Source of the DNA: an uncultured Aquimarina sp.
GTDB taxonomy: Bacteria; Bacteroidota; Bacteroidia; Flavobacteriales; Flavobacteriaceae
Direction of reading: 5' to 3'
DNA: 53,561 nt
Assembly (NCBI GenBank): GCA_947498705.1
Contig: CANMLW010000021.1
Coordinates: forward strand, 1 to 53,561
The first letter of the stretch is position 1. Every line of letters begins with the position of its first letter. The notes under the pieces are model-generated. The model saw nothing but the letters and a program-made list of their open reading frames with translations, was not told where the DNA came from and made no database searches. Position numbers and translations under genes: made by a program. Positions 47,459 through 53,561 of the stretch are shown here, one piece after another.

Positions 47459-48901
47459 TTATTTCTTTTTTAGTTTGGACATGATAATCTGTTTTAAGTC
47501 TTCCATTTCCTTAAATTTAAAAAAATAAGAGCAAAGCACATAGCCCAGACCACTAGTAATAGTTCCCAGAATCAAAAAAACGAGCTGGTTTTCTATAAAA
47601 CTTAACCCTACATAACTTAAAACCGTGACTCCTGCACTTACCAACACGTATGGCAGCATATCAAGCAATTGTTTTATACCAGAATATCCTATGAATTTTG
47701 ACGGGTAATAGGTGTATGTAAAAAATCCAACTCCAGAAACAAGTACATAGCCTGTTGCAATCACAGTCATTCCAAATTGATAGGTAATGGCAATAGTAAG
47801 CAGTGTAAGCAATGTATTTATGATTTCTAATTTTAGAAACAAATCAGATCTTCCTTTGGCATTCAGAAAATTGTTATTAATCGCATTTAGAGGAAAGAAA
47901 ATCGCACCTACTGCCAAAATTTGCAACAATAATACTGTAGGTAACCATTTTTCTGTTAATAACACTAATACTATGGGGTGTGCAAAAACTACGAGAATAC
48001 TAATCATAGGAAAAAGTAAAAAAGCAGTTAGTTTAATACTTCTTTTCATTACATTTTTAACCCGTTTATTATCTTCTATCACGTCTACCAATATGGGAAA
48101 CGTAACATTTTGCATAATGGTAGTTACCAGTGTTGCAGGAATTTGTTTGAACAGCGTTGCTCTGGTATAATACCCTAATTCTTCAGATTTATACACTTTA
48201 CCAATCACTACCAGATAGATATTCTGAAAAGCAGCATACAGCAGTGTAGAAGCGAGTATTTTAGAGCCAAAATCAAATAGTTTTTTTAAGGCTTCGACAC
48301 TAAAAATCCAGCTAGGTTTCCAATCACTAAAAAACCAAAACATAAGTGACATCATAATGTTTCTGGAAAGGTACTGAAACACCAACGACCATACACCATA
48401 ACCCGACAATGCAAAACCTACACCTATTAATGCTCCTGTAATACCCGAAGTTATATTTACAATTGCCTGTGACTTAAAATCAATTTTCTTGATCATTATC
48501 GTACGCTGTATAATAGCTACCGAAGAAACGATCACATTTAGGCCGACTACTTTTACAAGCGCTATTAAGATGGGCTCTTTATAAAAACCTGCAATATAGG
48601 GGGCTGCAATATAAAGTGTCCCGTAGACCAACAGGCTTATCAAAAAATTAAAAAAGAAAGTCGTAGAATAATCGATCTGATCTGCATTCTTTTTTTGTAT
48701 TAGTGCTCTACTAAATCCACTTTCGACAATCGCTTGCGAAATAGTAATAAAGATGGTAATCATTCCTATTAATCCATAATCTTCTGGTAATAAGATACGA
48801 GCGAGGATAATTCCAAAAATAAATTGGATACCCATAGAGGATGACTTATCAATACTGCTCCAAATAACCCCATTGGTGGCTTTCTTTTTTAAACTACTCA
48901 C
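47459..48901 (-). CDS. wzx: Wzx-type polysaccharide flippase (MOP superfamily)
   Basis: 480 residues with about 12-14 membrane helices. The start MSSLKKKATNGVIWSSIDKSS and GIQFIFGIILARILLPEDYGLIGMI are typical of the WzxC/TuaB branch of polysaccharide transporters. It moves the lipid-linked repeat unit to the periplasmic face for polymerisation. It is the first gene of the minus-strand polysaccharide block; the 396-bp upstream region should carry its promoter. Confidence 0.93.
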   Translation of the reverse strand: MSSLKKKATNGVIWSSIDKSSSMGIQFIFGIILARILLPEDYGLIGMITIFITISQAIVESGFSRALIQKKNADQIDYSTTFFFNFLISLLVYGTLYIAAPYIAGFYKEPILIALVKVVGLNVIVSSVAIIQRTIMIKKIDFKSQAIVNITSGITGALIGVGFALSGYGVWSLVFQYLSRNIMMSLMFWFFSDWKPSWIFSVEALKKLFDFGSKILASTLLYAAFQNIYLVVIGKVYKSEELGYYTRATLFKQIPATLVTTIMQNVTFPILVDVIEDNKRVKNVMKRSIKLTAFLLFPMISILVVFAHPIVLVLLTEKWLPTVLLLQILAVGAIFFPLNAINNNFLNAKGRSDLFLKLEIINTLLTLLTIAITYQFGMTVIATGYVLVSGVGFFTYTYYPSKFIGYSGIKQLLDMLPYVLVSAGVTVLSYVGLSFIENQLVFLILGTITSGLGYVLCSYFFKFKEMEDLKQIIMSKLKKK

Positions 48902-49297
48902 CTTTGCCCAAATATTTTATATCCAAAATCTATTTTTTAATATCTAACTATTAAGGTAGTCATTTTCTATAAAAACAACTCAAAACATCTTATATTTTTA
49001 TACAGAAGAAAACCATTTTTCGTTTCCTTATCTTTCAAAAAACAGAAAGATTAATAACGTATCCTTTTGATCAATATTTTAATGAATGCAGGTTTTTATT
49101 TCCCCATCAACCTACTAATCAATAAACTAACAGACATTTCTTACATCTTATAAACTTCTGTTAACAAAAGCATACTTAACAGACCGTTCCTTAACTTTAA
49201 AGCCCATAAATTATTTTTTATAACAAAAATTTGATAATTAATTATGTAAAAAACTACTTAAAATTTTAACTCAACATTTTACTTAATTTTATCAACT
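48902..49297. other. Divergent intergenic region, wzx operon / fasciclin lipoprotein
   Basis: 396 bp of AT-rich DNA between divergently oriented genes, so it must contain promoters for both. I found no exact TAnnTTTG element at plausible spacing on either strand and no strong hairpin. Confidence 0.4.
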
Positions 49298-50290
49298 ATG
49301 AAAAATTTATTTCAAAATTTAGCAGTGCTATTCTTTGCACTATCGGTTTTGTTTATGGTCTCTTCTTGTGAGGATAATTCCCTAGATGAACCTGTTAACA
49401 CCAACACAACGCAAATCACAGAGTTTAAAGAATCAAAGCTTATCAGTTTTGATGAGATCGAACGAATCACATCACGTGTTTTACCAGGAGAAATGTCATA
49501 TACCCCTGTTAATCAACCTCCATTAGAGCGGCGAAATAAAAATGCAAGTAGAGAAAATACTACTTATTATTTTTATGCCACTATCGAAGGTGATAGTCGT
49601 GCTGGTGAGAATTTGAGCGGAGAGTTACAGGTATCGGTTACTATGTACAGTGGCTTGTTTAAACTCTTACGAGGAAAATTTGTTGCTGCAGATGGCGAAG
49701 AATCTGAAACGAGAGGTGCTATTCTTGCAGATGGCACCGTATATCTGATTATAGAAATGAAAGATGAAGTTTTGGTATATGGTACAGGTATCGAAAATGC
49801 AACTACCAAAGGAATTACCGGTAGCTTTACTACTTATATCCCAGATGGTCCTATTAATCAGGGTAGTTGGATAGCAAATCCAAAAGATATGGAAACCCCA
49901 TCTGATACAATTGTAGATATCCTAACCAATGATCGTAGAGGAAGATTTACAACTTTGACAGCTGCATTAGATTCTGCAGCATTGTCTGACACTTTACGAG
50001 GAGGAATATTTACTGTATTTGCGCCTACCGATGCTGCTTTTGAAGCTTTGGATGCTATCCCAGAAGGAGAAGCACTTAGAAACGCATTACTGCATCATGT
50101 AGTAAATGGCAAATTGGATACCAGAGCAATCAATACGCAAAAAACATTGACTCCTCTGTTTGGAGATGATCTTACGATAGGATTTAATGGTGCCTTATTT
50201 ACTGTAAATGAAACCGTACAAATTATACACTCTAATGTAGAAGCTTCTAATGGATACATTCATGTAATTGATGCTGTATTGGTGCCTTAA
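49298..50290 (+). CDS. Fasciclin (FAS1) domain lipoprotein
   Basis: 330 residues. Seen: lipoprotein signal ending FMVSSC (Cys 24); a middle beta-rich region of unknown type (TTYYFYATIEGDSRAGENLS to FTTYIPDGPINQG, about 85-190); and a C-terminal FAS1 domain (about 200-330) with TIVDILTNDRRGRFTTLTAAL, the H1 motif TVFAPTDAAFEAL, HHVVNGKL and the H2-like ASNGYIHVIDAVLVP. FAS1 domains mediate adhesion to surface polymers or proteins. It sits alone between polysaccharide genes on the opposite strand and ends before a strong terminator, so it is probably monocistronic; a link to the EPS layer is plausible but unproven. Confidence 0.9.
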   Translation: MKNLFQNLAVLFFALSVLFMVSSCEDNSLDEPVNTNTTQITEFKESKLISFDEIERITSRVLPGEMSYTPVNQPPLERRNKNASRENTTYYFYATIEGDSRAGENLSGELQVSVTMYSGLFKLLRGKFVAADGEESETRGAILADGTVYLIIEMKDEVLVYGTGIENATTKGITGSFTTYIPDGPINQGSWIANPKDMETPSDTIVDILTNDRRGRFTTLTAALDSAALSDTLRGGIFTVFAPTDAAFEALDAIPEGEALRNALLHHVVNGKLDTRAINTQKTLTPLFGDDLTIGFNGALFTVNETVQIIHSNVEASNGYIHVIDAVLVP

Positions 50291-50396
50291 TCCCATAATT
50301 AGAGATAAACTTATTTGATATTCCTTGATTTATTGATTTGAGAGGCACTATCCCGTCATGTGATTCTCAATATTGAGGTAATATCAAATTTTCAAA

Positions 50397-50436
50397 AAAG
50401 AGACCATTAGTGTACACTAATGGTCTCTTTTCTTTT
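50397..50436 (+). terminator. Intrinsic terminator with 34-bp perfect palindrome
   Basis: AAAGAGACCATTAGTGT (50397-50413) is followed immediately by its exact reverse complement (50414-50430), then TTTTCTTTT-like sequence. It ends the fasciclin gene transcript and, with A's on the other side, could also stop minus-strand transcription from the wbp-like genes. Confidence 0.88.
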
Positions 50437-50527
50437 AGATAGTATATAACTTTTTCCGAATTGAATTTGTTCAATAAAACTCTATCTTTTTATCTTATAT
50501 GTAAATTCAAATCAGAACTGGTATTAT

Positions 50528-51493
50528 CTAAATACTCTTAATCAATTCTTTATTGGTTAACATGGGGTGATAATCACCTTTTAGATCAGACAATTTTGCA
50601 TTTCTAATATCATGTACTATCTGTATGGATTGTCTGGCATCTTCGAGGCCATAACCTTCTCCTTTTAGGATCGACTGATAACTTTTGGTATGCAACTCTG
50701 TAAATCCACTGCTAAACTCTATTTCTTCTCCATCAACGGTAATCGATCTATACGTTCTCTTTCCTTCTTGCTTAGCAACTTCTGGAATATTATTATAATC
50801 GATGGATAAGAACCAACGTACTCTGGCTCTTTCGAACTCGAGATATCCTGCAGCAGTATCTTTGGTTAACAAATGCACTTTATTCTGGGTTACTTTTCCA
50901 AATATCCAGGATAACATATCATAAAAATGCACCCCGATATTGGTCGCAATTCCTCCAGATTTAGCAACATCACCTTTCCAAGAAGCATGGTACCAATTAC
51001 CTCGTGAGGTAAGGTAGGTTAAATCGATATCATAGATTTTGTCTTTTGGACCTTCGTCTACTTTTTTCTTAAGTGCGATAATACTTTCATGAATCCTAAG
51101 CTGTAGAATAGAATATACTTTAGACTGTGATTCTTTTTCGATATCGATTAGCTGATCTACGTTCCAGGGATTTATTACAATGGGTTTTTCACAAATGGCA
51201 TGTGCTCCCTGGCGTAATGCCATTCTGATATGGGCATCATGAAGGTAGTTAGGAGTACAAATACTTACATAATCCAATGGTATATTTTTTCTTCTTTTTA
51301 GCTTTTCTATATATCTATCAAATCGTTCGAACTCTACAAAAAAGTGAGCATTAGGAAAATAACTATCCATAATACCCACACTATCGAATTTATCGAGTGC
51401 AGCAATTAGATTATTATTAGTGTCTTTTATAGCTTTTAAGTGTCGGGGTGCGATATACCCTCCTACACCCATAATCGCAAAATTTTTATTCAT
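50528..51493 (-). CDS. wlbA: Gfo/Idh/MocA oxidoreductase, WbpB/WlbA-like UDP-GlcNAcA 3-dehydrogenase
   Basis: 321 residues. Seen: N-terminal Rossmann motif (FAIMGVGGYIAPRHLKAIKD), the family lysine in CEKPIVINPWNVDQL, and the C-terminal domain with KSGGIATNIGVHFYDMLSWIFG carrying the catalytic His. WbpB/WlbA oxidises C3 of UDP-N-acetylglucosaminuronic acid before transamination to a 2,3-diamino sugar. The adjacent WbpD-like acetyltransferase (4-bp gap) supports this. The dehydrogenase WbpA, transaminase WbpE and epimerase WbpI are not in the window. Confidence 0.87.
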   Translation of the reverse strand: MNKNFAIMGVGGYIAPRHLKAIKDTNNNLIAALDKFDSVGIMDSYFPNAHFFVEFERFDRYIEKLKRRKNIPLDYVSICTPNYLHDAHIRMALRQGAHAICEKPIVINPWNVDQLIDIEKESQSKVYSILQLRIHESIIALKKKVDEGPKDKIYDIDLTYLTSRGNWYHASWKGDVAKSGGIATNIGVHFYDMLSWIFGKVTQNKVHLLTKDTAAGYLEFERARVRWFLSIDYNNIPEVAKQEGKRTYRSITVDGEEIEFSSGFTELHTKSYQSILKGEGYGLEDARQSIQIVHDIRNAKLSDLKGDYHPMLTNKELIKSI

Positions 51494-51497
51494 GGTT

Positions 51498-52073
51498 TTA
51501 GAGTTTGGTAACTTCTTTGTTTTCTAATTTATAGGTTTCTTTACTTTCTATACAGGTGGCGAAACCATTTTCGTCAAATTCTAATCGATGACCATACTCG
51601 CTCATCCACCCGATCTGTTTTGCAGGGTTGCCTACTACCAACGCATAAGGCTTTATGGTTTTTGTCACTACTGCTCCTGCCCCTACAAAAGCATAGGCAC
51701 CTATATCATGACCACAAACAATAGTTGCATTAGCGCCGATGGTAGCACCTTTACCTACATGGGTTTTGGCATACTCTCCTCTTCGGTTTACTCCGCTTCG
51801 GGGATTGGTCACATTGGTAAATACACAAGAAGGCCCCAGAAAAACATCATCATCACAAGTAACGCCGGTATATACCGAAACATTGTTCTGTATTTTTACA
51901 TTTTTACCTAAAATTACATGAGGAGAGATGACCACGTTCTGGCCAATATTACATTTTTCGCCAATAGTACAAGAAGACATAATGTGTGAGAAATGCCATA
52001 TTTTGGTGTTTTCGCCAATGTTACAATTATCGTCTATAACAGCGGTTTCGTGAGCAAAGTATTGTAATGTCAT
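51498..52073 (-). CDS. wlbB: Left-handed beta-helix N-acetyltransferase, WbpD/WlbB-like
   Basis: 191 residues. Hexapeptide repeats run through most of the protein (IGENTKIWHFSHIMSSCTIG, IGQNVVISPHVILG, VGKGATIGANATIVCG, YAFVGAGAVVTKTI), with SVYTGVTCDDDVFLGPSCVF and NPRSGVNRRGEY as seen in WbpD. It should acetylate the C3 amine of UDP-2-acetamido-3-amino-glucuronic acid with acetyl-CoA. Placed 6 bp after the beta-barrel gene and just before the WbpB-like gene in one minus-strand operon. A related QdtC/FdtC-type sugar acetyltransferase is the alternative. Confidence 0.88.
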   Translation of the reverse strand: MTLQYFAHETAVIDDNCNIGENTKIWHFSHIMSSCTIGEKCNIGQNVVISPHVILGKNVKIQNNVSVYTGVTCDDDVFLGPSCVFTNVTNPRSGVNRRGEYAKTHVGKGATIGANATIVCGHDIGAYAFVGAGAVVTKTIKPYALVVGNPAKQIGWMSEYGHRLEFDENGFATCIESKETYKLENKEVTKL

Positions 52074-52079
52074 ATATGG

Positions 52080-52682
52080 TTAATTAAAGTATGATTCCTC
52101 TAATTTAATAATAAAACCAATACCAATCTGTAAATAATTACTGCCAGACAAACTATTATCAACAGAAAATTTGGTGATTGCATTAATATTCGCACCTACT
52201 GTAGAGGATAGATAATAATTTAGCCCAGCTCCAATATTAGCCGTAGTAGCTGCACTGCCATCATAGAAACTTAGCCCCAATCCAGTAGTAAGATAGGCTT
52301 CGTATGCTGCACGTTCCTTTATCTGGTAGGTATTCGAAAAGTAATAATTAAACATACCATCGATGGCAAAAAAGGAAACATCTTCTTGTAAAACCGAATT
52401 ATTAACCGTTTTTCCTTTTAAAAATGTATTAAAATTTGTGGCTATTTCGATTCCGAAGTTTTCCTGAAATCTCCTTTCTAATGTTATGCGTATTGGAACA
52501 CTATAATTATAATTATTTTCGATATCAAGTATCCCCCTAAACTTTAGTCCAGAGTCATTAACAATATTTGCTCCCAAACCCAATACCCAAGGACTTTTTT
52601 GTGTGGTACAACAATCCTGTGCATACGTAAATCTAGTCATAAGTAGCAAAAAAAGTAAGCTATAGAAATTAAGGGGTCTCAT
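52080..52682 (-). CDS. Outer-membrane beta-barrel protein of unknown function
   Basis: 200 residues. Seen: signal peptide (MRPLNFYSLLFLLLMTRFTYAQ), then alternating hydrophobic/polar beta-strands (WVLGLGANIVNDSG, VPIRITLERRFQENFGIEIA, AYLTTGLGLSFYDG, ANIGAGLNYYLSSTVGANIN) with a C-terminal strand YLQIGIGFIIKLEESYFN, as in small OmpA/OprF-type 8-stranded barrels. No peptidoglycan-binding domain. First gene of the operon with the two sugar genes, so it may relate to surface polysaccharide, but this is only context. Confidence 0.8.
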   Translation of the reverse strand: MRPLNFYSLLFLLLMTRFTYAQDCCTTQKSPWVLGLGANIVNDSGLKFRGILDIENNYNYSVPIRITLERRFQENFGIEIATNFNTFLKGKTVNNSVLQEDVSFFAIDGMFNYYFSNTYQIKERAAYEAYLTTGLGLSFYDGSAATTANIGAGLNYYLSSTVGANINAITKFSVDNSLSGSNYLQIGIGFIIKLEESYFN

Positions 52683-52836
52683 TCTAAACTTTACTTATAT
52701 AACGCTAAATCAGGTTTGAATAGTATACAATACAATGTGTCGTACTATTCTAACAATTAAAAACTTACTTATGCGAGGTGCATATTCCCCATATCGATTA
52801 TATGGTTAACACCTACCTATCATTATATTAAAAGAG

Positions 52837-52859
52837 AAAGGGAGCCAAAGACTCCCTTT
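52837..52859 (-). terminator. Hairpin, possible terminator for transcription entering from the right
   Basis: Perfect 8-bp stem AAAGGGAG / CTCCCTTT with a 7-nt loop. On the minus strand it is followed by CTCTTTTAATAT, a modest T-rich tail; on the plus strand by ACTACCTCGATTTTTTC. It lies 155 bp upstream of the beta-barrel gene. Confidence 0.5.
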
Positions 52860-53091
52860 ACTACCTCGATTTTTTCTCCTAATTTAGCCCTACCCTTATT
52901 ACGGAGTCAAAAATTGAGATGCTCTCATTTTAAACTGATGTGTAACCAGATCATATGTCATCACCCAATCACAATGCAATAGTAAAACATCACAGTCTCA
53001 TTTTTTGATACTCTGAAAAAAAAGGTGATTTTTTTGTGTTTTTTTGTCGATTTGAATCAGAATTGACAAGACAAAAGGTATAAACTATGAT

Positions 53092-53114
53092 AACGCAGAT
53101 TTGCAATCCGTGTT
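53092..53114 (-). repeat. REP-like imperfect palindrome, right after the RAYT remnant
   Basis: AACGCAGATT-TGC-AATCCGTGTT, 8 of 10 positions paired. It lies 8 bp beyond the stop codon of the transposase remnant. On the minus strand it contains CACGGATTGCAA, nearly matching CACGGATTACAA in the second hairpin at 53282-53310, in opposite orientation. Confidence 0.55.
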
Positions 53115-53121
53115 TTATTTC

Positions 53122-53230
53122 TTAAAACAAAGGCAGTATTATAATTTCTATCTCACTATCTAAGTCAGCATAATTTCTTGCAGCACTAAATAAATGCATA
53201 ATCTTCTGGAGATGTTTTGTATAAACGATA
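53122..53230 (-). pseudogene. C-terminal remnant of a RAYT (REP-associated, IS200/IS605-like Y1) transposase
   Basis: On the minus strand one frame reads YRLYKTSPEDYAF, then after a one-base shift a second frame reads FSAARNYADLDSEIEI and ends at a TAA (53124-53122). The combination SPEDY..FSSARNYADLDS..LE is what I recall as the C-terminus of Bacteroidetes RAYT transposases. The HUH and catalytic Tyr regions are absent, so it is a dead fragment. Flanking REP-like hairpins support the call. Confidence 0.6.
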
Positions 53231-53281
53231 AATAATCAATATATTTTTTCTTCTTTTTTAGCAGCCTACTGCTATTGATAC

Positions 53282-53310
53282 CCCACGGATTACAACCTTA
53301 AATCCGTAGG
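53282..53310 (+). repeat. REP-like palindrome on the far side of the RAYT remnant
   Basis: CC-A-CGGATT and AATCCG-T-A-GG arms (ACGGATT 53285-53291 / AATCCGT 53301-53307) with a 9-nt loop. It shares CACGGATT[A/G]CAA with the hairpin at 53092-53114 in inverted orientation. Confidence 0.5.
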
Positions 53311-53450
53311 TCTCGATAATTTAATTTAATTCTGGTAGTTTTGAATAACATTTTCTATATTTTCAGATGTTAGATGTTTAAATTTTCATGATTTCTATGG
53401 TTACATATGATTTTTGTGCTTTTAAAAAGGTAAAGTTATAAATGATATAG

Positions 53451-53477
53451 CCCCAACATTGTTGGGGTTCATTTTTT
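53451..53477 (+). terminator. Terminator-like hairpin near the right edge
   Basis: Perfect stem CCCCAAC-ATT-GTTGGGG followed by TTCATTTTTT on the plus strand. No plus-strand gene is seen upstream, so it may end a small RNA or simply be an isolated element. Confidence 0.45.
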
Positions 53478-53561
53478 GAATAATTTACTAAGGTTTGATA
53501 CTTTTCTTTATTACGTTTTAAAGTGAATATTACCGTATATTCTTAGCTTATATTGTCTAGC

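Larger units (their letters stand above)
52683..53561. other. Terminal gene-free region with hairpins and a mobile-element remnant
   Basis: About 880 bp with no intact gene to the right edge. It should contain the promoter for the beta-barrel operon at its left end (no clear TAnnTTTG found), a GC-rich hairpin at 52837-52859, the RAYT/REP remnant at 53092-53310 and a terminator-like hairpin at 53451-53477. Confidence 0.6.

Noticed and set aside
50397..50430. Perfect 34-bp palindrome as a recombination or IS end
   Set aside because: It lies just downstream of a stop codon and is followed by a T-rich tail, as expected for a terminator; no transposase or target duplication is near.

Overview
The window reads as a chromosomal accessory region of a marine-type member of the Bacteroidetes, most likely Flavobacteriaceae (an Aquimarina- or Kordia-like genus is a guess). 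The evidence is the AT-rich sequence, TAnnTTTG-type promoter candidates, a protein with a C-terminal type IX secretion sorting domain, lipoproteins with Bacteroidetes-style signal peptides, a NusG-like UpxY antiterminator at the head of a huge operon, and a RAYT/REP remnant of the kind scattered through these genomes. I see no tRNA, rRNA or CRISPR array.

Positions 1-24.3 kb (minus strand): a lipopeptide operon. Transcription order is UpxY-like antiterminator (23806-23276), diaminobutyrate (Dab) aminotransferase (23018-21621), a 4973-residue hybrid PKS/NRPS (21595-6674), and a second NRPS (6662 to beyond position 1). The hybrid has the order FAAL-ACP-KS-AT-ACP-ACP-aminotransferase-C-A-T-E-C-A-T, the logic of mycosubtilin/iturin synthases but with an in-line AT. 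It should make a beta-amino fatty acid and attach amino acids. The adenylation codes read by eye are DFWNIGMVHK (Thr, then epimerised), DVGEIGSIDK (Orn), DAIWMGGTFK (Val-like) and DIWQLTADDK (Dab-like, in line with the Dab aminotransferase gene). The assembly line continues past the left edge; no thioesterase, transporter or resistance gene is in view.

Positions 24.8-33.5 kb: a plus-strand T9SS-secreted protein, then a divergent group. On the minus strand are an S8 protease lipoprotein and an exported TPR-CHAT peptidase. On the plus strand are an ECF-type sigma factor and a membrane-spanning putative anti-sigma protein with a TPR-like C-terminus. The CHAT gene begins inside a perfect 18-bp hairpin followed by nine T's, so an intrinsic terminator overlaps its start codon. 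A 73-residue one-pass membrane protein follows at 33.2 kb.

Positions 33.5-48.9 kb (minus strand): an exopolysaccharide/capsule locus. It holds a Wzx flippase, a multi-pass polymerase or GT-C-like protein, an asparagine-synthetase-like protein without the N-terminal Cys, two paralogous ATP-grasp ligases, a GT4 glycosyltransferase, a FemAB/GNAT-like acyltransferase, a DUF354 protein and a deacetylase-like protein. After a 330-bp gap come an initiating sugar-phosphate transferase fused to a methyltransferase-like region, Wza and Wzc. The ligases and acyltransferase suggest a polysaccharide carrying amides or amino acids.

Positions 49.3-53.56 kb: a fasciclin-domain lipoprotein (plus), then a minus-strand group of an outer-membrane beta-barrel protein, a WbpD-like acetyltransferase and a WbpB-like dehydrogenase (2,3-diamino-uronic acid sugar pathway). 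The final 880 bp has no intact gene but contains a frameshifted C-terminal remnant of a RAYT transposase between two REP-like hairpins.
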